Positions 49,437-59,786 of a DNA stretch of 64,000 bases are shown piece by piece. The DNA lies in contig JAMXSV010000003.1 of assembly GCA_027559495.1 (NCBI GenBank), positions 2,790,001 to 2,854,000 of the forward strand. The letters are read 5' to 3'. The translations under genes and the position numbers were made by a program. The first letter of the stretch is position 1. Each line of letters starts with the position of its first letter. This DNA comes from Aurifilum marmelostoma. Its lineage: Eukaryota > Ascomycota > Sordariomycetes > Diaporthales > Cryphonectriaceae. The notes beneath the pieces are model-generated. The model searched no databases, was not told the DNA's origin, and saw only the letters and a list, made by a program, of their open reading frames with translations.

Positions 49437-51485
49437 TCATACCCCATGCTCCTCCTTCAAGATAACCCACTTCCACTCTGCCATCTTCACGCTTCCCTTA
49501 CCAGCTGCTTGACTGTCATAGTCGGGCCCCATAATACTCTTTTCCGACGCCCCTTCCAAATCCATCACATCCCACTGCGCTTTCACCGTGCTATACCGGT
49601 CAGGCGTTGTCGCCCGCCAAAAGAGCGGGTTCGCCAGATGCACAAACAGACGGCGCAGACCCCTGCCACCACCACTGCTACCATAATCAACTGAGTCGGA
49701 TCTAGATGCTAATTCTGAATCCGAGGACATAGTAGTTACTGACCCTGCTCCGGTTTCGTCGTCGTCATTGCCGTTGCCCCCATCTCTGTCCTCTATGCCA
49801 TCCTGCTGAGCACCCCACCAGGTCCTAAGAGGTTGGAGGCGTGCTAGGTATCCGTCAAGGATCTGCGTGAATTGTTCAGTATGCATTCTGCGACGCGAGC
49901 TGGGCAGGAGTGCCCTGCACTCGTAGTCTGCAATCTCGAAGCGTAGCGTGAGCCGCGAAAGGTCCAGCTTGTCCCTGGCCCACCGCGCCGTGTCCGTCCA
50001 GTCGAGGATGGCCGCCGTATCACAATCCAAACCGTACTCTTCCAGACTCGGAGGGGGATCGGCGGGCGGGAAAATGAGATCTAGGAAGCGGATGTACCGA
50101 AGGGATGGCTCGGCCACACCACTGCGCAGAAACATGGAGGCTGGAAATTGAGAAGGTATGTAGCGGACGGACGTGCCCTTGTCAGACATGCCGCCGTAGG
50201 ACAGGACGATGATGCGGTTCTGCCCCAGGAAGACGGACTGCGCTTCATCGTAAAACTGACGCGAGATACTAAATAGAGTAGTGGGCGGTCTCCAGCAGGA
50301 GCATGTCGCCTCGGGCACCGACGCAGCTGCGTGGTAGCGGTCACAAAAGCAATCCGCCTTGCCGGAGCGGTGGAAGCAGTTGCGGAAGTTGCATGAGTGG
50401 TGGAAGAGGTCGTGGTCACGAGGCATGCTGCATGAGCCTGGGAAACGAAAGCCTGGGACGTCAGTCGGGAGGAACGTGCCTGCTGAGGGACACACATGCC
50501 ACGAGGTTGGCGGCCAGGGCGCTCGGACGTTTGTACAGACACGGTGGCGGAATTGTAGGTGGAACTTCTTGAGAGGGTCCCATTGGACTTCTTTCAAGGG
50601 CGTAACGAGATCGGTGAAGCTGAGTATGCGGAGCCGCAGCTCTGTCGGCAGCATCATGAAAGGGAACGATGACGACGACGACGACGACGAGGAAGGGAAG
50701 GAGGACGAGGAGGAGGAGACGACTGGTGGCGGTGGTGATGATGATGGCGCTGTTCCCGGCTGCTGCTCATGCTGCGCTCGTCCTCCCACGGCCTCCCAGG
50801 CAATGGCCTCAGCGAGCTGCCGGATATGCTGAATCCGGGACCCGGCCAGCCTGAGATGACACTGCGCCAGCGTTGGAAAGTGAGATAGAAAAGAGGCAAC
50901 CAGACAGGCCGTGTCGAACTCGTCAACATCACAGATGAAGAAGAGCTCGAGCGTGCCAGGAGTCATGAGAGGTCCGATCTCCGAGGCCACGTCGAGCCAC
51001 CTCTTGATCAGATCTGTATCCCGCTCCTCCCTCCTGTTAAGAGGGACACGGCACAGATCTTCTGGGGTATGATAGCCCACCAAACACCTGTCGTCGACGC
51101 AATTGCAGGGGCTCCTGCTCCTGTTCAGCTGGACCAGCAGGTGACGCAGGTTGCCACGCGCTGCTCGCACAATGAGACGTAGACGCAGGAAGCTGATAGT
51201 GCGGGTGACATCCGACCTCTCGGAGGGGTCGATGCGGAAGATGAACACGTTGGTTGAGTAGAAGAGCCGCAGCACCTCTGCATAAATGGCACGGGACACG
51301 AGGGCCAGCTTGACCGACGTCCCACACTTCCTCGTCAGCGTCTCCGCTGGGGTCCATCCCCGGCCGTCGACCTTGTCGCAGGAGATGGACACGGCGAGTA
51401 TGTCGATGTCTGAATTGGTGACCAGGCCCGCGTCGCAGTAGATCTGACGTCGGACGTCGAAGGGGAGGTCAAGAAAAGTGGCCAT
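49437..51485 (-). CDS. F-box-like hypothetical protein, single exon, 682 aa
   Basis: An uninterrupted frame with a good start context (ACCATGGCC). Two F-box-like segments are visible: FLDLPFDVRRQIYCDAGL at residues 4-21 and MMLPTELRLRILSFTDLV at about 276-293. Between them, at about 240-270, is a Ser/Pro run encoded by a trinucleotide repeat (50,660-50,760). Residues about 352-400 form a Cys/His-rich stretch (CNFRNCFH, CFCDRYH, CSCW) followed by PTTLFSISRQFYDEAQSVF, wording typical of large expanded families of fungal hypothetical proteins. F-box proteins recruit substrates to SCF ubiquitin ligases through Skp1, but neither segment is a strong F-box and no repeat-type substrate domain is evident, so the role is open. 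The C-terminal part holds an acidic linker (about 588-610). Confidence 0.75.
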   Translation of the reverse strand: MATFLDLPFDVRRQIYCDAGLVTNSDIDILAVSISCDKVDGRGWTPAETLTRKCGTSVKLALVSRAIYAEVLRLFYSTNVFIFRIDPSERSDVTRTISFLRLRLIVRAARGNLRHLLVQLNRSRSPCNCVDDRCLVGYHTPEDLCRVPLNRREERDTDLIKRWLDVASEIGPLMTPGTLELFFICDVDEFDTACLVASFLSHFPTLAQCHLRLAGSRIQHIRQLAEAIAWEAVGGRAQHEQQPGTAPSSSPPPPVVSSSSSSFPSSSSSSSSSFPFMMLPTELRLRILSFTDLVTPLKEVQWDPLKKFHLQFRHRVCTNVRAPWPPTSWHVCPSAGTFLPTDVPGFRFPGSCSMPRDHDLFHHSCNFRNCFHRSGKADCFCDRYHAAASVPEATCSCWRPPTTLFSISRQFYDEAQSVFLGQNRIIVLSYGGMSDKGTSVRYIPSQFPASMFLRSGVAEPSLRYIRFLDLIFPPADPPPSLEEYGLDCDTAAILDWTDTARWARDKLDLSRLTLRFEIADYECRALLPSSRRRMHTEQFTQILDGYLARLQPLRTWWGAQQDGIEDRDGGNGNDDDETGAGSVTTMSSDSELASRSDSVDYGSSGGGRGLRRLFVHLANPLFWRATTPDRYSTVKAQWDVMDLEGASEKSIMGPDYDSQAAGKGSVKMAEWKWVILKEEHGV
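50668..50710. repeat. (GAC/GAG)n trinucleotide repeat coding poly-Ser
   Basis: Six to seven GAC units followed by GAG-type units on the plus strand, read as a serine run in the minus-strand F-box-like protein. The length is a multiple of three, so expansion would keep the frame. Confidence 0.85.
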
Positions 51486-52506
51486 GGTCCTTCAGGTGCC
51501 TATATGAGAAAGCATCGGCACAGGGATGGTGTTGTATGTGACTGATTATTTGGTGGGGAAAGAAAACAGCGTCGATGGGAGCAGAGGACGAGGGAAACAG
51601 AACAGAGACAGAAGAGGCGAGGAAGAAGGGAGGGAGGACAGGAAATGAGGAGAAGGTGGAAAGAAGAAACGACATGGTTGGGCAGCACTTTCCACACCGG
51701 CCAGCCACCTGCATCAGGAAAAAGCAATGTGAGGCGACTATGAGATCCAGGTTAAGGGTTAGATGCTTAACCGACCTCCGTGTAATCATCTTTGTCAGCC
51801 AACTGAATTGTTCTCTTGCCATGATGCTACAATCTTACTTAATATCTCTGCTACAAATCGACAAGCATTTCCTTTGTCCGGGGCCACTGCTGCCACCTGT
51901 GCTGATCCCCAAGATATTGCAAACGACTGACTTTTTGAACGAATGATCACGTAACTACTGTAGATCGGACTGCTTGGCCGTAGAAAGTGAGTGACCATCT
52001 GTCACCCACCAACCACCACCAGCAACACGCAGACGTGGCAAGCAACCTATCCGCCGGGTGTAACACCTCTGTAGCCGAGCTCAAAAGATTCCGTTCAGGG
52101 CCTGAGCCTTGAGAGATTCTTGTTCTCATACTTAGCACCTGGCTGAAGATTTACTCTGATTATCTCTGTAGTATCGATCATGACGGACGCCCGGCACCCG
52201 ATAATCTTCAAGCTTTGATTGGTCCCAGCCCAACACCAAATATATCGGGAGCAGCGTTCTCACTCATTATGTATGTTTCTTAAGCGAAATCAGGTAAATA
52301 AAGAGAGGAATAATAGTGCTTTTAAAAAACGTCAGAAGTGGTCCCTGCCTCGTAGTTACCAAAGGAAGAAGGGAAAGACATTCCAGCTCATATTTTCTTG
52401 AGGCCATCGGCACCACAGGGCCTTTTTCTTCCTTTCTCTCTCTCTTCTTTTCTTCATCTATTTCTAATCCCCCCTCCCTAGTCTTCTTATTGATGAGTCG
52501 AGGATC
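51486..52506. other. Divergent intergenic between F-box-like gene and secreted-protein pseudogene
   Basis: About 1 kb; no supportable gene or RNA. A pyrimidine run (52,420-52,480) precedes the signal-peptide start at 52,507, as expected of a fungal promoter. Confidence 0.55.
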
Positions 52507-53936
52507 ATGAGATTTCTCATTGTTCCTTTCCTCACACTATTTCCGTTGAATTATGTACGAGCATTGGCGGTGTCTTCCAACTTCACGTCGAGCCAAAACC
52601 GCACACATCCAATTCCGTCAAGATGAATCTTTGCTTTGGGCCAATCAATTCTCCAACATGGTACCTCAACACAGAGCAGAATAGCAGTACCCCGGCCAGC
52701 TAAGGGGAGTCTGCTAGCATCGCGTATGCTAACAGATCCAGCTCTGGAGGACAAGTCGCGTTTAGATATGGGTACTATTCTCGTTGTCTCGCTTTAGGAA
52801 CCCCAAAGCAAGACGGGCACCGACCCCGACGGGGGAAGAGATGAAGCAGTCTGTGTCTGCAAACATCGCGACAAGCCCACCTCGGCGCCCCTTCTCAGCA
52901 TATCCAGATCCGGGATAACCATCCACACGCAGTCCGGCGACTACAGCACCTGGCCCGCCTTAAGGACCACCGTGTTCAATAACTTGGGCGGCCACACGAC
53001 GAATAGCAAGTACTGCCAGATATGCACGCCATACGCCATCGATGAGGACAACTGCCACACCATTCCTGAGCCGACATACTTCCCACAAGTGGCCTGCGCC
53101 TACGTCACACCCGAGGTCACACCGCAGTGGCAGCGGCGCTGATATGTCTCTCTGCTCACACTATATCGCCGACCGAGTCGGCTACCGGGTGCGACGAGAC
53201 GGGTCGCGATAGCATTAACAGCATCGAGTATGCAGGTATGACTTCCTCAGCACGGATTCGCTGGTTGTGCAGATTTCCAAGGCAGCTATTGCAACTTGCA
53301 GCACTTGCTTGATGCCATAATTAACAGTGCTTCGCCTTGTCTGTTGAGGATCCCGCCATAATTAACAGTGCTTCGCCTTGTCTGTTGAGGATCCCGCCAT
53401 CGGGCAGAAGTGCTGGCCCCAGGACTGCGACGTCGAGGCGCTCAAACGCGGCCTCGCTTCCAGGTCTTGTACAACTCGGCGCTGGGCTATGTCGGCCTCG
53501 GAACGGGCATGGGATGGGAAGCCGGCCAGAGAGATCACCCTTAACCTGTAAACCAGGATTCCGAGACCATGCGCAACGCCGCCTGGTTCCCGCACCGTAA
53601 ACTACTACGACTCTTCCCGACTGGCGGACCGCCGTGCGTGATGGGTCTACAGATTTGCCGATTGCAGAAGTGAGTGGGACGTCTGAGACATCCGACAGCG
53701 ATTATTTTCTCTGCAACCTCCTGGACGCCCTCATAAAAGGGCTCTTGTTGTTGAAGCCCAAATACGTTGTTGCAGGCACTGAGCTGAAAGAGGATATTGA
53801 TATGATGTGCTACGTTATGGATGGGCTTTGTGACTCCCGAGGTGCTAAGATGCTGGCAGCCGCCTGGTTGGTCGCTCTGCTTGATTGCTTGTGCTCTCTG
53901 CAATTTACAAAATTCCCCTTTAGATACAGCATATGA
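52507..53936 (+). pseudogene. Broken gene for a secreted cysteine-containing protein
   Basis: ATG at 52,507 opens a short frame, MRFLIVPFLTLFPLNYVRALA, a convincing signal peptide, ending at TGA 52,624. Coding-like sequence then continues with frame changes: NLCFGPINSPTWYLNTEQ, a TAA near 52,700, ASIAYANRSSSGG, then YCQICTPYAIDEDNCHTIP (about 53,010-53,070) up to TGA 53,140. Next come SLCSHYIADRVGYRV, CDETGRDSINSIEYA, SYCNLQHLLDAIINSA, CFALSVEDPAIGQKCW, LYNSALGYVGLGTGMGWEAG and, from 53,634, a 100-codon frame. At least four frame changes, two stops and a 41-bp tandem duplication (53,314-53,395) break it. Base composition is normal, so decay was by indels, not RIP. The family is not one I can name; the Cys pattern and signal peptide suggest an effector-like or extracellular protein. 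Some changes could be introns, for example 53,237-53,279. Confidence 0.6.
53314..53395 (+). repeat. 41-bp perfect tandem duplication
   Basis: Copy 1 is at 53,314-53,354 and copy 2 at 53,355-53,395, each starting GCCATAATTAACAGTGC; a further GCCAT follows. Because 41 is not a multiple of three, it shifts the frame and brings a TAA of copy 2 into phase. The perfect identity points to a recent event or an assembly duplication. Confidence 0.9.
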
Positions 53937-53939
53937 ACT

Positions 53940-55272
53940 TGTCAAGGCCATTTTGGATAGTCTAAGAGTCTGGAGTTCGCTAGAGTGATTAGTTATCAAT
54001 ATAACCATGATTATGATTGCAGTATCACGTCTTGAATTTATGGAATCATATTCGTTCCCACCTGTCTCTATTGACAGGATGCGAGGAATTATTCAACATT
54101 CATGCACATATTCGCAAGGAGGCCATTGAGTCACATATAATTTGGGTGCCCAGGTGGCTACCTCAAACCCCTAGCCCCAGACAAGATGGCAATCTTCTTG
54201 CCTTGTACTGGTCGTTATGGTGGATACGTATTTGGCTTCGCAAGCGTTATGCTGTTGACTGTTTCAGGAGGTAATTATATAGGCTTCTCAAGGGTCTCGA
54301 GATCGACTTACACGTTGGCGAGGATAAAAATGGGTCTCGAGATACGTTAACCTTGCAGTAGAACCCACTTCAATTCAGCACATATGTAGTATAGAACTGC
54401 CTTCACCTCCTGTAGATCAGCTCTTTACTTCATTATTGCTATGTACGTACAGATTACACCTGACCAGACCAATGCTCATGCATTTCGTACTTCTCCTATA
54501 TGGTGAGTGTGTGTGGATGTGTGTGTGTAAAATAAGTACGGACGTTTAGAAAGGGGGGGGGCAAAAAAGCTTACCAGCTCGGCTGGATACTGACTGTACT
54601 GTACTTACAGTACTTAAATACAAGGGTCCCGCTTAGACCGCGGCAGGGCCTAGACAACAAATCGTGAAGCTGTCACACCACATCATTTGATGATCCATCA
54701 GGCCCGTAATTAATTGTTTCCATCGTTTCTGCTTGACCTTCAGAGGGACTCAGGGGCTGGCTGCCTGCGAACGCACCTTCTTCAGTCCTCTATCATACAC
54801 TTCACACACAAGTGATAAATACTTAGTAGTGAACGTCTCTGGAATTTCGACCTGTGCTAATGTTCTTACTCGGGAAAGAAGCACGGAACACAAAGCCTTT
54901 TAATTGATCGACCTTGCTGATCATACCACACCCAAAGCACAACGACGTCACTGACGCCGTAGCCGCGAAAGCTTTCCCTAGCTAAGGAGGCCACACAAGT
55001 AATTAGTGCAGTAGTAGCAGAGGCAGGTGCCATACACAGCATCCATCACCAACGACCTCGGGAGAGGGTATGTACGTACCCACATACACCTTTCAACGAC
55101 AAGGGCCTGCTGAGTTGCAGACAACTCACTCCCAACCTCCTCGTCCCCTTGCTCTAGGCAATGCGCAATCTCGTGCGCGTATACACACAGACATACACAT
55201 ACGCCCTCTCTAGTTCCCAATGAACTTCCACATCTCCCCCCTTCTCGCCTCTACGACCTCAATTCTCCTCAG
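53940..55272. other. Intergenic upstream of the coiled-coil protein gene
   Basis: About 1.3 kb. It contains GT-rich and G-run sequence (54,500-54,567) and a short palindrome-like ACTGTACTGTACTTACAGT near 54,592-54,611. The first exon of the downstream gene must lie in its right part but could not be identified. Confidence 0.5.
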
Positions 55273-56640
55273 GCAGCCTCGGCAACAGCGCTCGCTCCTC
55301 CCACCAGCTGTCTTCCCGGCCCTCCTCGTCGCACCAACAACACGACCTCGTCCGCCATCACCACGCAGATAAGTCCAGCCCTGTCAGGATTGCTGTCGAG
55401 CCCCCTCCCTCCGGCTCGGACGATGGCGATGATGTTATGACCAGTGACACTGGCGTCGACGACGACGACGAAGACGATGATGCGGACTCCTTCTCCGACG
55501 GCTCAGCCGCAGACGACGTCACCCAGGAGGACAGCCGTGATGTGCTCGTGCAGCGGCTGAATGACCTGGCCGAGAAGCTGAGCGCCTCGGCGAGCGTCAG
55601 AGCCGCAAGCGTGGAGGCCTTGCACAGGCAGGTCGATGACATGGAGAGGACGCTGCGCGAGGCCGGCAGCAGGGACCCCAGCGCGAGCCGGCACTCGAGC
55701 TCGACCCGGAGAAAGGAGAAGGGCGGGACGACGGGGAAGGGGAGCAGTAGCAGGAGGAGGAGAAGGAAAAGGACAGGGTCGCTGCAGCTGCCGTCCGGCG
55801 GCGAGTCGCCTCGGGGCCGCGAAAGAAGCTCGCTGGGTATCATGGCTCCCATGAGCCCCTCATGGTTCATGTCCCGCTTCCAGAAACAGGGTAGGCCGTC
55901 AACAGCACACCGGGACAGCTCTGCTGCTGCCACGGTGGAGCGCTCGCAGCAGCCACTGCCCCCGCTCGCGGGGACGACTACGACGAGCCGCCAGCAGCGA
56001 CCGCCAATGGACCGCCTTGACTCGGCCGACGTCGGCACCAGCACGACGCCTCCAAGGATATCATCCGAGGTGGCGGAAACCGTTGTCAAGGAGGCTGAGA
56101 AGTTGTGTTCGGAGATGGCCACTGTCATAGAGAGCCTTCGGGCGCGGCGCGAAGAGTCAGATGTGATTTCCTTCCCTAGCTTCCCTTTCTATCTCTCCTC
56201 CTCCCCTTTTCACTGCCTCCCTCCCGTTGACTCGCCTCCCTCCAGACGAAGGGTGTTTTGTTACTAACGACATGAATCCTTTGGCCAAACAGCATCTACA
56301 CGCAGTACTTATCAAGCGAGAAGAGGTGGCAAATCAGCGTCTCCTCGAGAGCACCACCGCCATCAGCCGGCTCGAGGATGTCTTGGCCGATGACGAGGCA
56401 GAGCTGAGGCAGCTGCGCCTAGAGTTGCGCGCCATCGAGGTGCGGTGCATGGGCTACGTTCCCGACGGCGCCGATCCGGAGCTGGACAGGTCCATCCGCA
56501 ACTGGAAGGATGACTGGAGGAGGCTGCGGGAGCGCTTCGCCGCCAAGAAGGGCAGCTCCTCGTTCATCTCTGGAGACGGGGAGTCGAGCACGCTGTCTAG
56601 TCTTGCAGAGAGTCCGTTGCCGACCACGGCAAGAAGTTGA
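55273..56640 (+). CDS. Acidic coiled-coil protein of unknown function (5' exon unresolved)
   Basis: Two exons are clear: 55,273-56,162 and 56,293-56,640, joined by a 130-nt intron that keeps the frame (REESD then HLHAVLIKREE). The coding frame is open upstream of the ATG at 55,437, with coding-like wording (SHQLSSRPSSSH, HHHADKSSPVRIAVEPPPSG), back to an AG at 55,271-55,272. An upstream exon supplying one base of a split codon is therefore likely; if not, translation starts at 55,437. Content: an acidic Asp/Glu run (DDDDEDDDADSFSD), a heptad helix (VQRLNDLAEKLSASASV...), a basic Arg/Ser linker, and a C-terminal coiled coil (REEVANQRLLESTTAISRLEDVL and onward), ending in GYVPDGADPELDRSIRNWK. 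The C-terminal block looks conserved in character. No known domain recognised. Confidence 0.75.
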
Positions 56641-57174
56641 GCGACACGTCATCGTACAATCATCTTTGGTCGAGGCGTTTGCGACGAGGTCCTCTTGCTC
56701 TCCTGTTATAGTGATACCCCAGTGAATGAGTCTGTAAACGCAGTTTAGGACAGATACATTTACACTTCCTTCCTCTTGTGTGTGCGTCTGTGTGTATGTC
56801 GGTAGGTGTACAAGATGTGCCGCACATAAGAGAGGACATCTAGAAATGGTCTGTAAACGAGATCGTCCAGGTCTCAATGAATCATCCAGTCAATCACTGA
56901 AAGACCAGGTGCCAATCTTTATCATATACACCAAGTACCAGTTCAGTGGCACCGCGCTGGGAGAAGAACCAAGCAGGTCCCTTTCTTCCTCTCTCCCTCT
57001 ACTCATCAAACCCAAGATGACCCTAGATGTAGCCAATCCCAGAGAAAACTGTGTTCTCTTGAAACGCCCCCCCTTCCCGTGTCGAACGCCCTCCCCGGAT
57101 ATGAAGCAAAAAATACGAATGGCAAGATACCCTGAAATCCCCTGTGTACTTGGTAGGTCACGATGCCCTACGAG
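56641..57174. other. Convergent 3' intergenic
   Basis: 534 bp between the stops of the coiled-coil protein and the glycosyltransferase. No gene seen; a small plus-strand frame running past 57,175 is antisense to the last glycosyltransferase exon. Confidence 0.6.
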
Positions 57175-58406
57175 TTACCGACTCCTAAAGGCCGACCTCC
57201 ATACCATGGCCCACGGCTCCGCCTCCGTCTCGCAGGTCATCCTCTTAGCTGATTTGGCGCATTTCGGAAAGCGGACGGCAAGATCGCCCGTCTGATACTC
57301 GTCACCGATACCAGCTTTTGAGTACGAGTTGAGGGTACGCTGGGGAACTAGGGCGAGTTTCGACAGGATGGTCGGGTGCCACTGGACAATGTGCTCCTAT
57401 TGCTCTGCATGTCAGCCTTTTGTTGATGAACTCTCAGAGTACTGCCAACGCGCGTGGCGATGGCTTTGTTTCTTCCTACTATTACTTACCAGTGCATGTG
57501 TCTCTGCCTTTTGGAAATTGTAGCTCCTGTATATGGGGTCGAACCACGTCTCGAGGAGGTACCGCGACCACTCCGAGTTGCGCAACACGAAGCTCGACGT
57601 CACCAGACCCTCCTTGTCCTGGGTCAGCACAAAGTCGACGTCCCCGCCGCCCAGGTGCGAGAAGGTGTGAATGATGCTGTCTGGGGGCACGACGGGGTGG
57701 TCGACAATCATGATCTGCTCCAGCCTCGCGGGCGTCATGACATCCTTCTCTATCGACAGCTGCGGGTTCATGATGAATGTGTCGACGTCCACGTACCACA
57801 GGTACGACGCATCGGGAAATTTGGTCATGGCGTGGCGCATCGCGACAATCTTGGTCCACGAGATCGGCGAGGACTTGAGGTCGTAGTCGCCAACCTGGGG
57901 GAAGAAGGTCGTATAGCCTGTTGCGAGAATAAAACCGTCCTCTGAAATCAGCATACGTCCTCTTTTTCTTTTCTTGTCATTCCTCCGTCTCTAGGCACGA
58001 TCTCTCTCCTTCTAGCTCTCTCCCCACAGGCACGAGAGCCTATAGCTACAATTGAGGACAACTTACCATGTCTGTCGGCATAAAGCTTCCTGTTCTCCTT
58101 CAACAACTCTGTGTACTTGGATCCGAAACGCTTCTCGTCCAGCACCGTTACTATCACCACAGGTGGCCGCCCCGACGGTACATGGTTCGCCAGTCCCACG
58201 GGCCCGCCGCGTGCTGGCGCCGTTCTGCCGCCGTGCGTGACAAGCCACACCAGCGCGATCAGCACGAAGACTGTAATCGCAACAGCATGTTGTCGGTACC
58301 GCCGCGGCAGGGAGAGGCGCCTGACAGACTGTATCCTGCTGCTGCTGCCACGGGGCTGAAACGGCGCCGGATTCGGGTCCTTCCGCGCAGGGTACGGCAG
58401 GTGCAT
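57175..58406 (-). CDS. GT34 glycosyltransferase (Mnn10/Mnn11/Gma12 family), Golgi type II membrane protein
   Basis: Minus-strand exons 58,406-58,067, 57,917-57,490 and 57,396-57,175 give 329 aa. A short cytoplasmic tail is followed by one membrane anchor (HAVAITVFVLIALVWLVTH, about residues 40-58) and the luminal catalytic domain. Family motifs: PPVVIVTVLD, KENRKLYADRHGYTTFF across intron 1, the metal-binding DxD as YVDVDTFIMNP (about 156-164), SSFVLRNSEWSRYLLETW and EHIVQWHPTILSKLALVPQRTLN. GT34 enzymes add alpha-1,6-mannose (yeast Mnn10/Mnn11, N-glycan outer chain backbone) or alpha-1,2-galactose (fission yeast Gma12); sequence alone does not decide which. The acceptor at 57,918 was chosen because it restores RHGYTTFF; an upstream AG near 57,944 would insert nine residues. 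Confidence 0.9.
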
Positions 58407-59786
58407 GGTTCTGACAAAGTCGGAGAAAGGGCAGATCGGTCACGGAGGAGGAGGAGGGTATCACGACGTCAAATGGTGGGTTTCGCGGTCGTTGAGGCTC
58501 GTAGGCTGGGACTGGGGCAGGCCCCTCAGGGCTGCGGCGGCGGTGGGGGAGCAAGCCTCGGCAAGTGGGATCGGGCAGAGCTCGGCACACACGAAGCTGT
58601 CGTCAGATGAAGGGCGCGTGCAGTATACGGTGGGAGAGATAGCAATCAGTGAATATCTCGTCGTAGAGAGGTTGTGCGAGGGTTGCTGGTGATGGCGGCG
58701 GTTCAGGAGATGCTCATTTGTGGCTTCTGATCGCTCAGGCGGGCGCCGAACAAAAAGAATGCCTCGGGGCTAGCGCCGATGTCTCAGGCTGGACGGACGA
58801 ATACAGCTAAAGCAAGGTACGCGCAGTACCAGTTTCTCCTGAGGCGACTTAATGAAGAAAGCCAAAAGACAGCCGTGGTGGCAGGTGTGACAAAATTGTG
58901 GCTGTTGCTGTTGTTGATTCGAGAGAGCAATGTGTCGGCTGGTCAGGATGGATTGCCCAGTTGTGGGTGCCCATAGGTGTCTAGACGGTACTGTAACACG
59001 AGGAAATAAGCTGCAACGCGCTTACTATGGTACCGCTGTTACCTTATTTACCACGGCGACAACAAATTAAGTTGTATGAGGGGATGAGAGGCAAGCGCTG
59101 ACGGCTGAAGTCTAGACTTTGTTCTCAGCAAGCCCAGTTCAGGCTGAGAGCCAGGCCTAGCTGCTGGCTCGCCAGACGATGCGCCGTCCACCTGCATGCA
59201 CATTCTTGGAAAGGTCCAACGAGCGAGTGTCAAGAAATGCAAACGGACATAGTATAAGAGTGATGAGAGCTGCTACGTCAAAATGGACCCTTCAGAGTAC
59301 ACATTTTCTAAAACAAGGACCAGGACCCCCACGTCGGCTCCGACCCACCTGTCAGTCACCCCCAGCACCGAGCGCTCATCAGGGATTCTCTAAGGCGCCA
59401 AGGAGTATGGATGGCATTGTTGATACTACTTAGCACAGTATGTTTGAAGTTATGTATCAATCCGCTGCTGAAGCTGCGCCTCCGTGAGTGTGACCAAGTT
59501 CGGCCCGAAGAGCAGGCCAAAGAAATGAGAGGAAGGGGCCCAAAGACCTTTTCCCCAGCGTCCGAATTGACATGCTCGCACTGGTCCATGATGGAACGTG
59601 GACAAAACGCCCACGATCCTAGGAAGTGACAAGACCTTCATCTTCGCATACAGACTAGTTGCAACAGCATGGTAGAGCAGGTCCGAGGCAACTTAAGAGT
59701 GTGCGGTTCTGCAGAAGAAGTGCTGGGGGCCCATGCACCAAGGAATCGAATTTATGACAGAAGAGACGCGACAGGTCGCGATAGAG
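58407..59786. other. Intergenic: glycosyltransferase promoter to RING-CH gene 3' end
   Basis: 1.38 kb without a supportable gene. Several 60-100-codon frames overlap on both strands and show no family motif. Confidence 0.6.
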
